Below, piece by piece: positions 36,981 to 46,268 of a stretch of 64,000 nucleotides of DNA. The DNA is from an uncultured Oscillospiraceae bacterium. Lineage in GTDB: Bacteria; Bacillota; Clostridia; Oscillospirales; Ruminococcaceae. The position numbers and the translations under genes are program-made. The notes under the pieces are model-generated. The model was given only the letters and a program-made list of their open reading frames with translations. It was not told where the DNA came from and made no database searches. How positions within the stretch are numbered: position 1 is the stretch's first letter; every line of letters begins with the position of its first letter. The stretch lies in the NCBI GenBank assembly GCA_910579175.1, contig CAJTTB010000004.1, positions 12,981-76,980 of the forward strand, in the 5' to 3' direction.

Positions 36981-37015
36981 AAAAAAGCTGGTACAGGATA
37001 AGTACCAGCTTTTTT
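36981..37015. terminator. Bidirectional terminator between the aminotransferase and hsp20
   Basis: AAAAAAGCTGGTAC and GTACCAGCTTTTTT form a 14-bp stem with a 7-nt loop between convergent genes, with T-runs for both directions. Confidence 0.93.
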
Positions 37016-37020
37016 GATGA

Positions 37021-37410
37021 CTATTCAATGGAGATTTTTTTGGTCAACTTTGGTTTTTCCTCTTGTTTCGGAAGAATCACCTTTAATAATCCATTTTCAT
37101 AACTTGCCTTGATTTGCTCGGTTTTGATATTGGAAGCAGAAATTTTTCTAGAAAAGAAACGATGTTCCTTTTCTGTTGTTCCTTTATGCTCCGCTTGAAT
37201 GATGATAAAATCATCTGTCAAATCAATTGATATTTCTTGTTTTGTAAATCCTGCAAGATTTTCTTGCAATAAGAAATAATCTCCATGGTTTGTAATGTCA
37301 GCGGTTAAGGTAGAAAAAGCAGGAAAGTTATCAATGATACGTTCTTCTAAGCTATCAAATAAATTCCATAACTTTTCATAACGCTCTTCCCAAAAATGAG
37401 AATCAAACAT
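37021..37410 (-). CDS. Small heat shock protein (Hsp20/alpha-crystallin)
   Basis: This 129-residue chaperone has an alpha-crystallin domain (about residues 38-120): LQENLAGFTKQEISIDLTDD, then YENGLLKVILPKQEE with the family GLLKV-LPK motif, and a C-terminal ISI that can dock to neighbouring subunits. It holds unfolding proteins in the cytoplasm. The start follows AAAGGAG. I see no CIRCE element upstream; a short repeat (AAGTTGA-AA-TCAACTT, 37478-37493) lies in its promoter region. Confidence 0.93.
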   Translation of the reverse strand: MFDSHFWEERYEKLWNLFDSLEERIIDNFPAFSTLTADITNHGDYFLLQENLAGFTKQEISIDLTDDFIIIQAEHKGTTEKEHRFFSRKISASNIKTEQIKASYENGLLKVILPKQEEKPKLTKKISIE

Positions 37411-37675
37411 TTTGGATTCTCCTTTCCAATTATTTTAGAGTTTCCTCCTTGTTATTCTACGCAGAACCAACTCAAAAGTTGAAATCAACTTGGTCTTTTG
37501 ATGGAATAGACTTTTTAGAAGTTTTTTAGCAGGATATCTTTTACTATTTTTCTTTATCTGAAGTGACTGATAAAATATGATAGTTGATATCGTACAAATC
37601 GTGTACCAGTTACCAAGTGAAAAGTTATTAAAATTTTAAACCTCTTGGTTTTGTTTTAAAAGATTGGGTATTTTT

Positions 37676-38587
37676 TTAATCTAGGACCTTTACCCATATT
37701 TCCATAACATTCCCACAATCGCAGTCTGTATAATATTTTTCAGCAGAGAATGGTTCAGAGGTCAGTTGTTGATTGGAAAGCCAAGTGCCAAAAAGATATT
37801 TATTTGCTTTATCCAGTGCTTCTGTCACAAGTTTTTCAAAATTTTCGGCTTCTATTTTGCAGATAATATAATTTCCTGCGGGTAATTCTTGTATTGTAAA
37901 ATCATTGGTATTGTTGAGTTTATCTTGGAAAGGTATCCCCACAAAATACTTAAAAATACCTTTTTGGGAATCTGCCATATATGACATACCTAGTTCTATG
38001 GTTGTATGAACAGATTTGGTAAGTGCAGTTTTCTCTTTGTGAAAGCGTGTCCAAAGTTGTCCAGGAACATCGATTCCTGTACTTTCCCCAATGGGTGTTT
38101 GTGATACAATAGGGACGTCCGCCACAAGTCCAATATAGCTTTCTGGAGAAGTTAAATTTTCTCTGTGAATTTCTAACACAATATGATCAATTATGAGAGG
38201 TACGTTCTCCTCAATCAAAATATAATTCATAGAGATTTCTGGCCTGATAACTGTGTTTAACATTGGTCGTGTTTTTTTGTATTCTTCTGGTGTAATCCCA
38301 TAAGTTTCCTTAAAAGCTCGTGTGAAGTTGGCGTGACTAGAAAAACCACACTCTAGTGAAATATCTAAAATTCGTTGGTCCTCTTTGTTGAGTTGTGCAA
38401 TGGCTTTTGATAGACGGCGCAGTTTGATATATTCCTGTACAGGTCTATTTACCAATCGCTTAAATAATCTTTGAAAGTAAAATGGTGACAGTGAAACCAT
38501 TTCGGCTAACAGTTCTGTACTGATTTCTTCCTGTAAATTTTCTTCAATAAAATCGACTGCTTTTTGAATTGCTTCCCATGCGTGCAT
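37676..38587 (-). CDS. AraC-family regulator with GyrI-like ligand domain
   Basis: This 303-residue protein has two AraC helix-turn-helix motifs at the N-terminus (LLAEMVSLSPFYFQRLFKRL and LDISLECGFSSHANFTRAFKE, residues about 25-95). A GyrI/BmrR-like small-molecule binding domain (about 130-303) follows. Such regulators, related to Rob and SoxS, often sense drugs or metabolites. The start at 38587 has AAGGAGG at ideal spacing. It is divergent from the Tet(M)-like gene, which might be its target; this is inferred from position only. Confidence 0.92.
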   Translation of the reverse strand: MHAWEAIQKAVDFIEENLQEEISTELLAEMVSLSPFYFQRLFKRLVNRPVQEYIKLRRLSKAIAQLNKEDQRILDISLECGFSSHANFTRAFKETYGITPEEYKKTRPMLNTVIRPEISMNYILIEENVPLIIDHIVLEIHRENLTSPESYIGLVADVPIVSQTPIGESTGIDVPGQLWTRFHKEKTALTKSVHTTIELGMSYMADSQKGIFKYFVGIPFQDKLNNTNDFTIQELPAGNYIICKIEAENFEKLVTEALDKANKYLFGTWLSNQQLTSEPFSAEKYYTDCDCGNVMEIWVKVLD

Positions 38588-38884
38588 AATAGATTCCTCC
38601 TTTATTTGATGTTTCAATGATAACATATAACCATAAAATGTGCTTTTCCTACAATGCTCTTTTTTAAAGTGGATTTTTGCCGTTAGGGAACAAAGACACA
38701 GGATAATACAACATTTGAATTACTAAAAAATGCGGTTATTTCTCATAAGGTAGTGTATATTTTATATGTAAAGTCCTATGTCTATTCAAATTTCCCCCTA
38801 TAAAATAAAAGGCGATATCTCGACGTTGACTTCCTCCTGTGGTATACTGATAAAAACAATCTATCGAAAACAGGAGGAATTTTT

Positions 38885-40894
38885 ATGGGTGAACAGAGAG
38901 AAGAAAAGAATCCTAAAAAACGAATTTGTATGGGGTTATTGGCACATGTAGACGCAGGTAAAACGACCTTTTCAGAACAATTATTATATCACACTCACAG
39001 TATTCAAAAACTTGGACGGGTAGATCATAAAAACAGCTTTTTAGATACCCATGAAATCGAAAGGAATCGTGGAATTACTATTTTTTCTGATCAAGCGGTT
39101 TTTCAGTATCAAAATTCCGAGTATTATTTGATTGATACACCGGGGCATATTGATTTTTCAGCAGAAATGGAACGCGTGTTACAGGTTTTGGATTATGCGG
39201 TTATATTGATTAGCTGTGTGGAGGGAATTCAAGGGCACACACAAACGATTTGGAATTTGTTGAGAAAACATCAAATTCCAACTTTTTTCTTTTTCAATAA
39301 GATAGATCGCACTGGTGCGGATGTTTTTCGGGTACTTTCTGAGGTTCGTCAGAAATTAACTCCAAATATATGCTATGTAACAGGCAATCTATCTGGGAAA
39401 GAGATGAGCCAAGCACTTGCAGAGGAAATTGCACAACAAAATGATATATTATTGGAAGAGTACTTGACCAATGGTTATCAACCTGATATTTGGCTACAAA
39501 CTGCCAAACAGGCGATTCTAGATGGTGAATTATTTCCCTGTATGAGTGGTTCAGCCCTTCAAGATATTGGCATTCAAGAGTTTTTAGAATCTTTTGACCT
39601 GTTGACCGATACAACCTATCATACAGTAGAACAGCAACCCTTTGCAGGGCGTGTTTATAAAGTGCGACATGATGGTCAAAACAATCGCATTGTTTATATA
39701 AAGGTGTTACAAGGACAATTGCGTGTAAAAAATTTTGTGGATACCTTTTCTAATAACCAGATAACAACAGAAAAAATCAATGAAATTCGCATCTATAATG
39801 GGACTAAATACCATCAAGTCACAATGGTATCCAGCGGTAATATCTGCGCGGTAACTGGTTTAAGTACTGTAAAACCGGGGGATAGCATAGGAAAACAATT
39901 AAAACAGACTGTTTGTGAAGCTGTTCCCATGCTAACATCAAAGGTATTATATCCTACTGAAATACATCCTAAAACCATGTTAAAGTATTTACAGATTTTA
40001 GAAGATGAGGAACCTATGCTTGAAGTTTCTTGGAGTGAATTATTTCAAGAAATTCAGGTTAAGATTATGGGTAAAATGCAGCTTGAAATTTTACAGGAAG
40101 TGATACTAGAACGTTTTGGGATTCAAGTGTGTTTTGGAGAATGTCGTATTTTATATCGGGAAACGATTGTAAGTCCTATCTATGGATATGGACATTTTGA
40201 ACCACTTCGACATTATGCAGAGGTTCATTTACATCTGTCTCCTGCAAAGCGTGGCAGTGGGATTCAGTTCCAAAGTCATTGCTCTACAGATATACTGGGG
40301 CAACAGATTCAGAATTTAATTCGCACCCATGTGTTTGAAAAACAGCATAAGGGAATTTTATTGGGAATGCCATTGACTGATGTCATGATAACATTATTAA
40401 ATGGCAGGGCACATATCAAACATACCGAGGGCGGTGACTTTCGCGAAGCGGTTTATCGAGCGATTAGACAGGGATTGGAACAGGCGGATAATTTGATTTT
40501 AGAACCGTATTATCGATTTGAAATAGAGGTAAATTCCAACGATATGGGGAAGGTGCTATCCGATATTCAAAAGCGGCATGGATGTTTTGAACCACCTATG
40601 ATAGTGGGTGAGAGAGCTATCATCATCGGGCGGGGTCCAGTTGCCTGTTTGATGGATTATCCAGCCGATTTGATTCATCTGACCAGAGGAACAGGAATGA
40701 TTCAGTTGAGTTTTGACGGATATGAATCCTGTTATAATCCAGAAGAGGTGATTGAACAAATTGGATATGATAAGGTAAGGGATTTAGAAAATGTGTCTGA
40801 TTCTGTTTTCTGTTCCCATGGAAGTGGATTTGTTGTGAAATGGCAGCAGGTAGAAGACTATTTGCACTGTGAAAAGGTCGCGTTTGAAGGTTAA
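38885..40894 (+). CDS. Tet(M)-like translational GTPase (EF-G paralogue)
   Basis: This 669-residue protein resembles tetracycline ribosomal protection proteins and EF-G. GTPase motifs are AHVDAGKTTFSE (G1), RNRGITIFSDQ (G2), DTPGHIDF (G3) and NKID (G4), followed by EF-G-like domains II-V. At the domain IV tip, where Tet(M) has YSPVS, this protein reads HTEGGDFREAV, so tetracycline rescue is doubtful. It could be a ribosome-associated factor of unknown role. A possible promoter is TCGACG-N17-TATACT. The ribosome site AGGAGG is strong. Confidence 0.85.
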   Translation: MGEQREEKNPKKRICMGLLAHVDAGKTTFSEQLLYHTHSIQKLGRVDHKNSFLDTHEIERNRGITIFSDQAVFQYQNSEYYLIDTPGHIDFSAEMERVLQVLDYAVILISCVEGIQGHTQTIWNLLRKHQIPTFFFFNKIDRTGADVFRVLSEVRQKLTPNICYVTGNLSGKEMSQALAEEIAQQNDILLEEYLTNGYQPDIWLQTAKQAILDGELFPCMSGSALQDIGIQEFLESFDLLTDTTYHTVEQQPFAGRVYKVRHDGQNNRIVYIKVLQGQLRVKNFVDTFSNNQITTEKINEIRIYNGTKYHQVTMVSSGNICAVTGLSTVKPGDSIGKQLKQTVCEAVPMLTSKVLYPTEIHPKTMLKYLQILEDEEPMLEVSWSELFQEIQVKIMGKMQLEILQEVILERFGIQVCFGECRILYRETIVSPIYGYGHFEPLRHYAEVHLHLSPAKRGSGIQFQSHCSTDILGQQIQNLIRTHVFEKQHKGILLGMPLTDVMITLLNGRAHIKHTEGGDFREAVYRAIRQGLEQADNLILEPYYRFEIEVNSNDMGKVLSDIQKRHGCFEPPMIVGERAIIIGRGPVACLMDYPADLIHLTRGTGMIQLSFDGYESCYNPEEVIEQIGYDKVRDLENVSDSVFCSHGSGFVVKWQQVEDYLHCEKVAFEG

Positions 40895-40967
40895 GCACAA
40901 GAAAATGAAAATTGTCTGTTTGAGAAGTTGTGTTGGAAGATTGAGTAAATATTTGTGATAAAGATAA

Positions 40968-41002
40968 AAAAGCAGACTTGTAAAAATACAAGTCTGCTAA
41001 AA
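40968..41002. terminator. Bidirectional terminator between the GTPase and GH3 genes
   Basis: AGCAGACTTGTA (40971-40982) and TACAAGTCTGCT (40987-40998) enclose AAAA, flanked by A-runs on both sides, between convergent genes. Confidence 0.88.
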
Positions 41003-41046
41003 AATCACTTAAATTAGATTTTGTAAGGTAAATGATAAGTGTTTTG

Positions 41047-43176
41047 CTATTTGACAGACACTACAATGGATAGTGGCTCTGTTTGAGTCAATGCAATACT
41101 GCGTTTATCTGGCTGAGAGCTACCAGCATAGATCGTAAAGTCACCCGGTTCCACATAGCGTTGACCTTGTTGATCCACAACCTCAAAGCTAGAAGCGGGA
41201 ATTGAAACTGTTATGGTTTTGCTTTCATTTGGCTGTAAATACAGATATTCAAAACCGCATAAACTGTGGTTGGGAAGAATTTGGCTGCTTTCCATATCCC
41301 GAATATAGAATTGTACCACCTCACCTGCTGGAATATCCCCAGTATTTTTGACAGTCACACAGACAGATAAGTTATCTCCTGCTGTAATCTCCTGTTGTTT
41401 GGCGGTAAAATTGGAATATTCAAATTGACTGTAGGATAACCCAAACCCAAATGGATATAAAACATCGCCTTTAAAATAGCGATAGGTTCGATTTTGCATA
41501 GAATAATCCTTAAAATCAGGCAGGTCATCTACAGAGTGATAAAATGTAATTGGCAACTTTCCAGAAGGAGAGAATGCACCAAATAACAATTCTGCTAAAG
41601 CCTGTCCAGCATGAGCGCCGTTATACCACGCTTGTATAATGGCATCACAATGTTGATCAGCATAGCCAAGGTCGATTGCACTTCCAGTATTGACAACTAC
41701 AATAACAGGTTTTCCGCTTTCTACCATTGCCTGCAACAGGCGTTGTTGACTTTTTGGAAGCTGTAGGTCAATTTTATCACCACCAGCAAAATCATTGCCT
41801 GTATCTCCCTCTTCTCCTTCAATGGTGGAGTCCAGACCTAAGCATACAACGACGACATCAGAATAGCTGGCGACACTTTTTGCTTCAGACAAGCGGTCAT
41901 CTGGCAATGACAGAGCAGTTGTATAGTCGCGATAAAGGTGACACCCTTCAGAGAATAACACTCTTGCAAAGTCTTTGGTATATTCCTGAATGCCCTCTAG
42001 ATTGGTGGTATAACGGGAAGCAGTGCCAAAATAATTTCCAATCAGTGGGCTGATGGTATTTGCATTTGGTCCTACTACCCCAATGGTCTTGACTTGCTTT
42101 GGATCCAATGGAAGGACACCATTGTTCTTTAACAACACCATACTTTTGCGACTCATTTCCAATGATGCCTCATTGTGCTCTTTACAATCATTGACAGAAT
42201 AAGGGATTTGATTGTAGCTACACTGTTCATCAAACATACCAAGTTTATATCGTGTGGTGAATAAGCGAATAGCAGATTCTCTGATTTGTTCTTCGGTGAC
42301 AAGACCATCTTGATATGCCTGCATCAAATGGAGGTAGGTAATTCCACAATTGACATCACAACCATTTTGGAGTGCCAATGCAGCGGATTCAGGAGCGGTG
42401 GCAGTGATTTTATGTTCTGCATGGAAATCTCGAATAGCCCAACAATCAGATACAAAATGACCGCGAAATCCCCATTGTTCTCTTAAGATTTCTTGAATCA
42501 GTGTTTTGCTTCCACAGCATGGTTCGCCATTTGTGCGGTTATAAGCACCCATAATCGCTTCTACCTGAGCTTCCTTGACACAAGCTTCAAATGCTGGTAA
42601 ATAGGTATCCCATAAATCCCGTTTGCTGGCAATTGCATCAAAGTGATGTCGTTCTGATTCTGGACCACTGTGTACAGCAAAGTGTTTGGCACAAGCTGCC
42701 GCTTTCATATAAGTGCCTTCGCCCTGTAAACCCTGAATATAAGCAACGCCCAGTCGAGCGGTTAAAAAGGGGTCTTCTCCATAGGTTTCATGTCCTCTGC
42801 CCCAACGGGGGTCACGGAAAATATTGATATTAGGCGCCCAAAATGTTAAACCTTTATAGATATCACGGTCGCCCCATTTTACTTGTTCATTGTATTTTGC
42901 GCGCGCTTCTTCTGCAATGATTTCCGCCATCTGTTTGACAGTTTGTTTGTCAAACATTGCTGCTAAGGCAATTGCTTGTGGAAACATCGTAGAAACCCCT
43001 GCTCTGGCGACACCATGCAGTGCTTCATTCCACCAGTTATAAGCGGGAATATCCAGTCGTGGAATAGCAGGAGCATCATAACGGAGTTGAGAAGCTGCTT
43101 CTTCTAAAGTCATATTTGCAACTAAATTTTCTGCTTGTTTGCGAAAAATAGAATAATTATCTTGGTAACAGGTCAT
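41047..43176 (-). CDS. Glycoside hydrolase family 3 beta-glycosidase
   Basis: This 709-residue GH3 enzyme has a TIM-barrel domain, an alpha/beta domain and a C-terminal fibronectin III-like domain (VCVTVKNTGDIPAGEVVQFY). There is no signal peptide, so it acts inside the cell on imported oligosaccharides. The nucleophile Asp is in FVSDCWAIRDFH (about residue 245). ALHGVARAG and FWAPNINIFRDPRWGRGHE resemble xylosidase/arabinofuranosidase members. No transporter adjoins it. Specificity between xylose, arabinose and glucose cannot be decided. Confidence 0.92.
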   Translation of the reverse strand: MTCYQDNYSIFRKQAENLVANMTLEEAASQLRYDAPAIPRLDIPAYNWWNEALHGVARAGVSTMFPQAIALAAMFDKQTVKQMAEIIAEEARAKYNEQVKWGDRDIYKGLTFWAPNINIFRDPRWGRGHETYGEDPFLTARLGVAYIQGLQGEGTYMKAAACAKHFAVHSGPESERHHFDAIASKRDLWDTYLPAFEACVKEAQVEAIMGAYNRTNGEPCCGSKTLIQEILREQWGFRGHFVSDCWAIRDFHAEHKITATAPESAALALQNGCDVNCGITYLHLMQAYQDGLVTEEQIRESAIRLFTTRYKLGMFDEQCSYNQIPYSVNDCKEHNEASLEMSRKSMVLLKNNGVLPLDPKQVKTIGVVGPNANTISPLIGNYFGTASRYTTNLEGIQEYTKDFARVLFSEGCHLYRDYTTALSLPDDRLSEAKSVASYSDVVVVCLGLDSTIEGEEGDTGNDFAGGDKIDLQLPKSQQRLLQAMVESGKPVIVVVNTGSAIDLGYADQHCDAIIQAWYNGAHAGQALAELLFGAFSPSGKLPITFYHSVDDLPDFKDYSMQNRTYRYFKGDVLYPFGFGLSYSQFEYSNFTAKQQEITAGDNLSVCVTVKNTGDIPAGEVVQFYIRDMESSQILPNHSLCGFEYLYLQPNESKTITVSIPASSFEVVDQQGQRYVEPGDFTIYAGSSQPDKRSIALTQTEPLSIVVSVK

Positions 43177-43306
43177 AGAGAACCCCTCTTTTCTATATAT
43201 TAATCAAGTGAATAAAGATTTGTTTTTTATAGGAAAAAAACATCATATTGATGGGTTGTCGTTGCTCATCGTCGAGCCAAATCATAAATTACAAACAATA
43301 TCGTTT

Positions 43307-44062
43307 TTATGATAGTTTGTTTAATAGTGTTTTAATGGCACCTTTGGTGAAATAACGCGCAGCTTCTTCAATGAATAAATCAAAATCAATATGGGTGTCA
43401 TCGTTGGCTCCATCAGAAATAATGCGAATAATTGCAAAAGGTATTTGAAATTCATAACATACTTGTGCTACTGCAGCACCTTCCATTTCAACACATTTGA
43501 TATTTTGTACATGTTCGTACAGCCACTGATTTTTTTCTTTATCACAGATAAATTCATCACCGGAAGCAATGGTACCGATGACCGCTTTTGGTGTTTGGAT
43601 ATGAAATGCTTTGAGATGTTTTTCTGGAATGTCTAAAAGCATTTCATGTAGAATATAGTCATTCACAGCTTCAAAAGCGAGTTGTGTGAGGGTACAGTCG
43701 CTTTTTAAATAACTCTTTTTCAAAACAGGTATCTGAAATAGCGGATCCCCAGGAACTTTGAAATCATGTTGACAGGTGAGGTCTCCAATAACAGCATCTC
43801 CAACATGTAAAGTAGGATCAATGCCACCTGCTGTGCCAGAGAAGATAATACTGCCAACACAAAAGTGGTCAATTAATAAACTGGCGGTCAAAGCTGCTGC
43901 AACCTTACCAATATGAGACTTTACCAATACGGTTTGCTTTCCATATAGAGTGCCAATATAAAAATTGCGTCCTGCAATGGTTTGTACTTGTTCGGACTGC
44001 ATATCTTGTGTAAGCAGTTCAATTTCTTCATCCATTGCACAGATAATGCCAATTGTCATCAT
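43307..44062 (-). CDS. mtnN: 5'-methylthioadenosine/S-adenosylhomocysteine nucleosidase
   Basis: This 251-residue nucleosidase removes adenine from methylthioadenosine and S-adenosylhomocysteine. It has the start TIGIICAMDEEIELL with its catalytic-site Glu, FSGTAGGIDP (about residue 77), CVEMEGAAVAQVCYEF (about 190-205) and the catalytic Asp in ISDGAND. It links functionally to the methionine operon at the left end through the methyl cycle but stands alone here. The start follows AGGAG. Confidence 0.93.
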   Translation of the reverse strand: MMTIGIICAMDEEIELLTQDMQSEQVQTIAGRNFYIGTLYGKQTVLVKSHIGKVAAALTASLLIDHFCVGSIIFSGTAGGIDPTLHVGDAVIGDLTCQHDFKVPGDPLFQIPVLKKSYLKSDCTLTQLAFEAVNDYILHEMLLDIPEKHLKAFHIQTPKAVIGTIASGDEFICDKEKNQWLYEHVQNIKCVEMEGAAVAQVCYEFQIPFAIIRIISDGANDDTHIDFDLFIEEAARYFTKGAIKTLLNKLS

Positions 44063-44209
44063 AAAAATACTCCTATCATTTTTGGTTTCATTATAGCATA
44101 AAAGTCGGATAAATGCTATAATAAAAAATAGCAGTGATTTAGAGTGTATCTAACATATGGACATTCTATCAACGATTTTACAATCAGAAAAAAGAGAAAA
44201 CGGGAAAGA

Positions 44210-44698
44210 ATGATAATCAATATGAAAACAAATGCAATGCGTATATTAGACCAAAAAAAGATAACTTATAATATCCATACCTATACACCTGAGAATGGAA
44301 AAATAGATGGCATCTCGGTAGCCAAAACATTAAATCAACCATTGACACAGGTATATAAAACATTGGTGACAATTGGACAAAGTAAATCTTATTATGTTTT
44401 TGTGATACCAGTTGCAGAGGAATTGGATTTGAAAAAGGCAGCAAAAGCAGTCAAGGAAAAATCAATTGAAATGATACCAGTGAAGGATATCAATCAAGTG
44501 ACTGGCTATATTCGTGGGGGATGTTCTCCGGTTGGGATGAAAAAACAATATCCCATTGTGATAGATGACAGTTGTAAAACAATCGAAAGGATAATTGTGA
44601 GTGGTGGGAAAATAGGTTTTCAAATAGAATTGAAGTGTGAGGATTTACAAGCGGTCTGCAATGCCTTGATAGCGGAGGTAATTCAAAATAGAACCTAA
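44210..44698 (+). CDS. ybaK: YbaK/EbsC-type aminoacyl-tRNA deacylase
   Basis: This 162-residue YbaK-like protein hydrolyses mischarged Cys-tRNA-Pro. The family marks VAKTLNQPLTQVYKTLV, the DLKKAAKAV helix and YIRGGCSPVGMKK are all present. The start is not certain: ATG 44210 and ATG 44222 are both possible behind GGGAAAG, and a longer in-frame extension lacks family similarity. It is followed 32 bp later by the DUF5131 gene. Confidence 0.9.
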   Translation: MIINMKTNAMRILDQKKITYNIHTYTPENGKIDGISVAKTLNQPLTQVYKTLVTIGQSKSYYVFVIPVAEELDLKKAAKAVKEKSIEMIPVKDINQVTGYIRGGCSPVGMKKQYPIVIDDSCKTIERIIVSGGKIGFQIELKCEDLQAVCNALIAEVIQNRT

Positions 44699-44730
44699 AA
44701 ATATATCATTTATGAATAGAGGTTATTTGG

Positions 44731-45459
44731 GTGTTAAATTGGAATTTATGGCATGGTTGTGAAAAAATAAGCGAAGGTTGTCAACATTGTTATGTATATC
44801 GAATAGATGAAATGTATGGAAGAGACAGTCGAGTGATTACCAAGAATCAAGATTTTGATTTGCCGATTCGTTGCAATCGCGATGGAAGTTATAAAATACC
44901 CGCTAGGCAGGTGGTATATACTTGTTTTTCTTCTGATTTTCTCTTACAACAGGCGGATAAATGGAGGGCGCAAGCGTGGGAAATGATAAAAGCTCGTCCG
45001 GATTTGATGTTTATATTTGCCACAAAGAGAATTCATCGTTTTTTGGATTGTATTCCAGATGATTGGGAAGATGGTTATCCCAATGTATCTGTTTATTGTA
45101 CAGTTGAGAATCAAAGACAAGCCAATGAGAGACTTGCTATTTTTTGTAATCTGCCCATTTGTCATAAAAGTATTATTTGCGAGCCGTTGTTGGAACAGAT
45201 TGATTTAAGTCTATTTTTAACCTCTCAAATAGAACGTGTTCTGGTAGGAGGAGAATCTGGACCGGGTGCTAGAGTTTGCAAGTATGATTGGGTGTTGGAT
45301 ATTCGTAGACAGTGTATTGATAGACGGGTTTCCTTTCAGTTTCGTCAGACGGGAGCTCGTTTTCAAAAAGATGGGAGAATATTTGATATTGCCCGCAAAT
45401 TGCAATCATTGCAGGCACAGAAAGCAAACATTGATTACGATGCAGAAAGTGAATATTAG
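44731..45459 (+). CDS. DUF5131 / phage Gp37-Gp68-like radical SAM-type protein
   Basis: This 242-residue protein belongs to the DUF5131 family, named after mycobacteriophage Gp37/Gp68. A C-x6-C-x2-C cluster near the N-terminus (CEKISEGCQHCY, residues 10-20) resembles an iron-sulfur or radical SAM site. VYTCFSSDFLLQQADKWR, TKRIHRFLDCIPDDW and VLVGGESGPGAR are typical. The reaction is unknown. It starts at GTG 44731 behind AGAGG and lies 23 bp before the nitroreductase gene. Confidence 0.82.
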   Translation: MLNWNLWHGCEKISEGCQHCYVYRIDEMYGRDSRVITKNQDFDLPIRCNRDGSYKIPARQVVYTCFSSDFLLQQADKWRAQAWEMIKARPDLMFIFATKRIHRFLDCIPDDWEDGYPNVSVYCTVENQRQANERLAIFCNLPICHKSIICEPLLEQIDLSLFLTSQIERVLVGGESGPGARVCKYDWVLDIRRQCIDRRVSFQFRQTGARFQKDGRIFDIARKLQSLQAQKANIDYDAESEY

Positions 45460-45482
45460 ACTAGAAAGGAACGAAATGATCT

Positions 45483-46022
45483 ATGTATGAAGTGATGGAT
45501 ATCATAAATCGAAGAGAAAGTTGTAGGGGATATCAAAATATCCCTGTGGAAAAAGAAGTGTTATTAAATTGTATAGAAGCTGCTAGATTGGCACCCTCTG
45601 CTTGTAATAGCCAGCCATGGAGTTATTATGTTGTGAACAATCCTCAGACTGCCTCTGCAATGGCAAAATTTTTACAGGAAGATGGATTCAATCGGTTTGC
45701 AGATCAGTGTTCTACCTTTATCATTGTATTGGAAGAACCAGCACAGTTGATCAATGGGGCAACTGGAGAAAAAATGATAAGTCAGCGCTTTGCATCTATT
45801 GATATTGGATTGTCCGTTATGCAGTTGTGTTTGCAGGCAACGGCACAAGGTCTTTCAACTTGTATTATGGGTTCCTTCAATGAGGAAAAAATCAAACATT
45901 TATTGCAAAAAGATTGGACGCAAAAGATTCGTCTGGTAATTGCAATTGGATATGCAAAATCAGATACCATTCGTAAAAAAATTCGCAAGCCGTTAAATGA
46001 AATCGTGACCTTTGATGAATAA
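45483..46022 (+). CDS. Nitroreductase-family FMN protein
   Basis: This 179-residue flavoprotein has the nitroreductase start IINRRESCRGYQNIPV with its FMN-contact arginines, the ARLAPSACNSQPWSYYVV segment (about residues 35-52), and LSTCIMGSFN near the C-terminal half. Family substrates include nitro compounds, quinones and FMN itself. AAAGGA is 14 bp before ATG 45483, so ATG 45495 is a possible alternative start. Confidence 0.9.
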   Translation: MYEVMDIINRRESCRGYQNIPVEKEVLLNCIEAARLAPSACNSQPWSYYVVNNPQTASAMAKFLQEDGFNRFADQCSTFIIVLEEPAQLINGATGEKMISQRFASIDIGLSVMQLCLQATAQGLSTCIMGSFNEEKIKHLLQKDWTQKIRLVIAIGYAKSDTIRKKIRKPLNEIVTFDE

Positions 46023-46062
46023 AGGTTGACAGTTTGAGATGATATTTGTGAAAATGTGTTTT

Positions 46063-46107
46063 TAATTGCCAATTTACTTGACTATAATCGGCAATTTATG
46101 GTAAAAT
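46063..46107 (+). promoter_or_regulatory. Rubrerythrin promoter with an overlapping inverted repeat
   Basis: TTGACT (46078-46083) and TAAAAT (46102-46107) are 18 bp apart. AATTGCC (46063-46069) and GGCAATT (46090-46096) form a 7-bp inverted repeat that brackets the -35 hexamer, a likely repressor site. It does not match a standard PerR or Fur box by eye. Confidence 0.55.
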
Positions 46108-46268
46108 AATGAGAACTGAAACTGTATTTTTAAATACAATAACAGAATATTTGTTGTTTAAAAACAGATAATAAAATAACAAATTAATTTTTAGATGATG
46201 GATGATTCAGTCATTTAGAACAGCGTTTATCCCAAACATAAAAATAAATAAGAAATGAGGTTATAAAA

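Noticed and set aside
38885..40894. Calling this gene a tetracycline resistance determinant
   Set aside because: The domain IV loop needed for ribosome rescue is not of the Tet(M) type, and no mobile element surrounds it.
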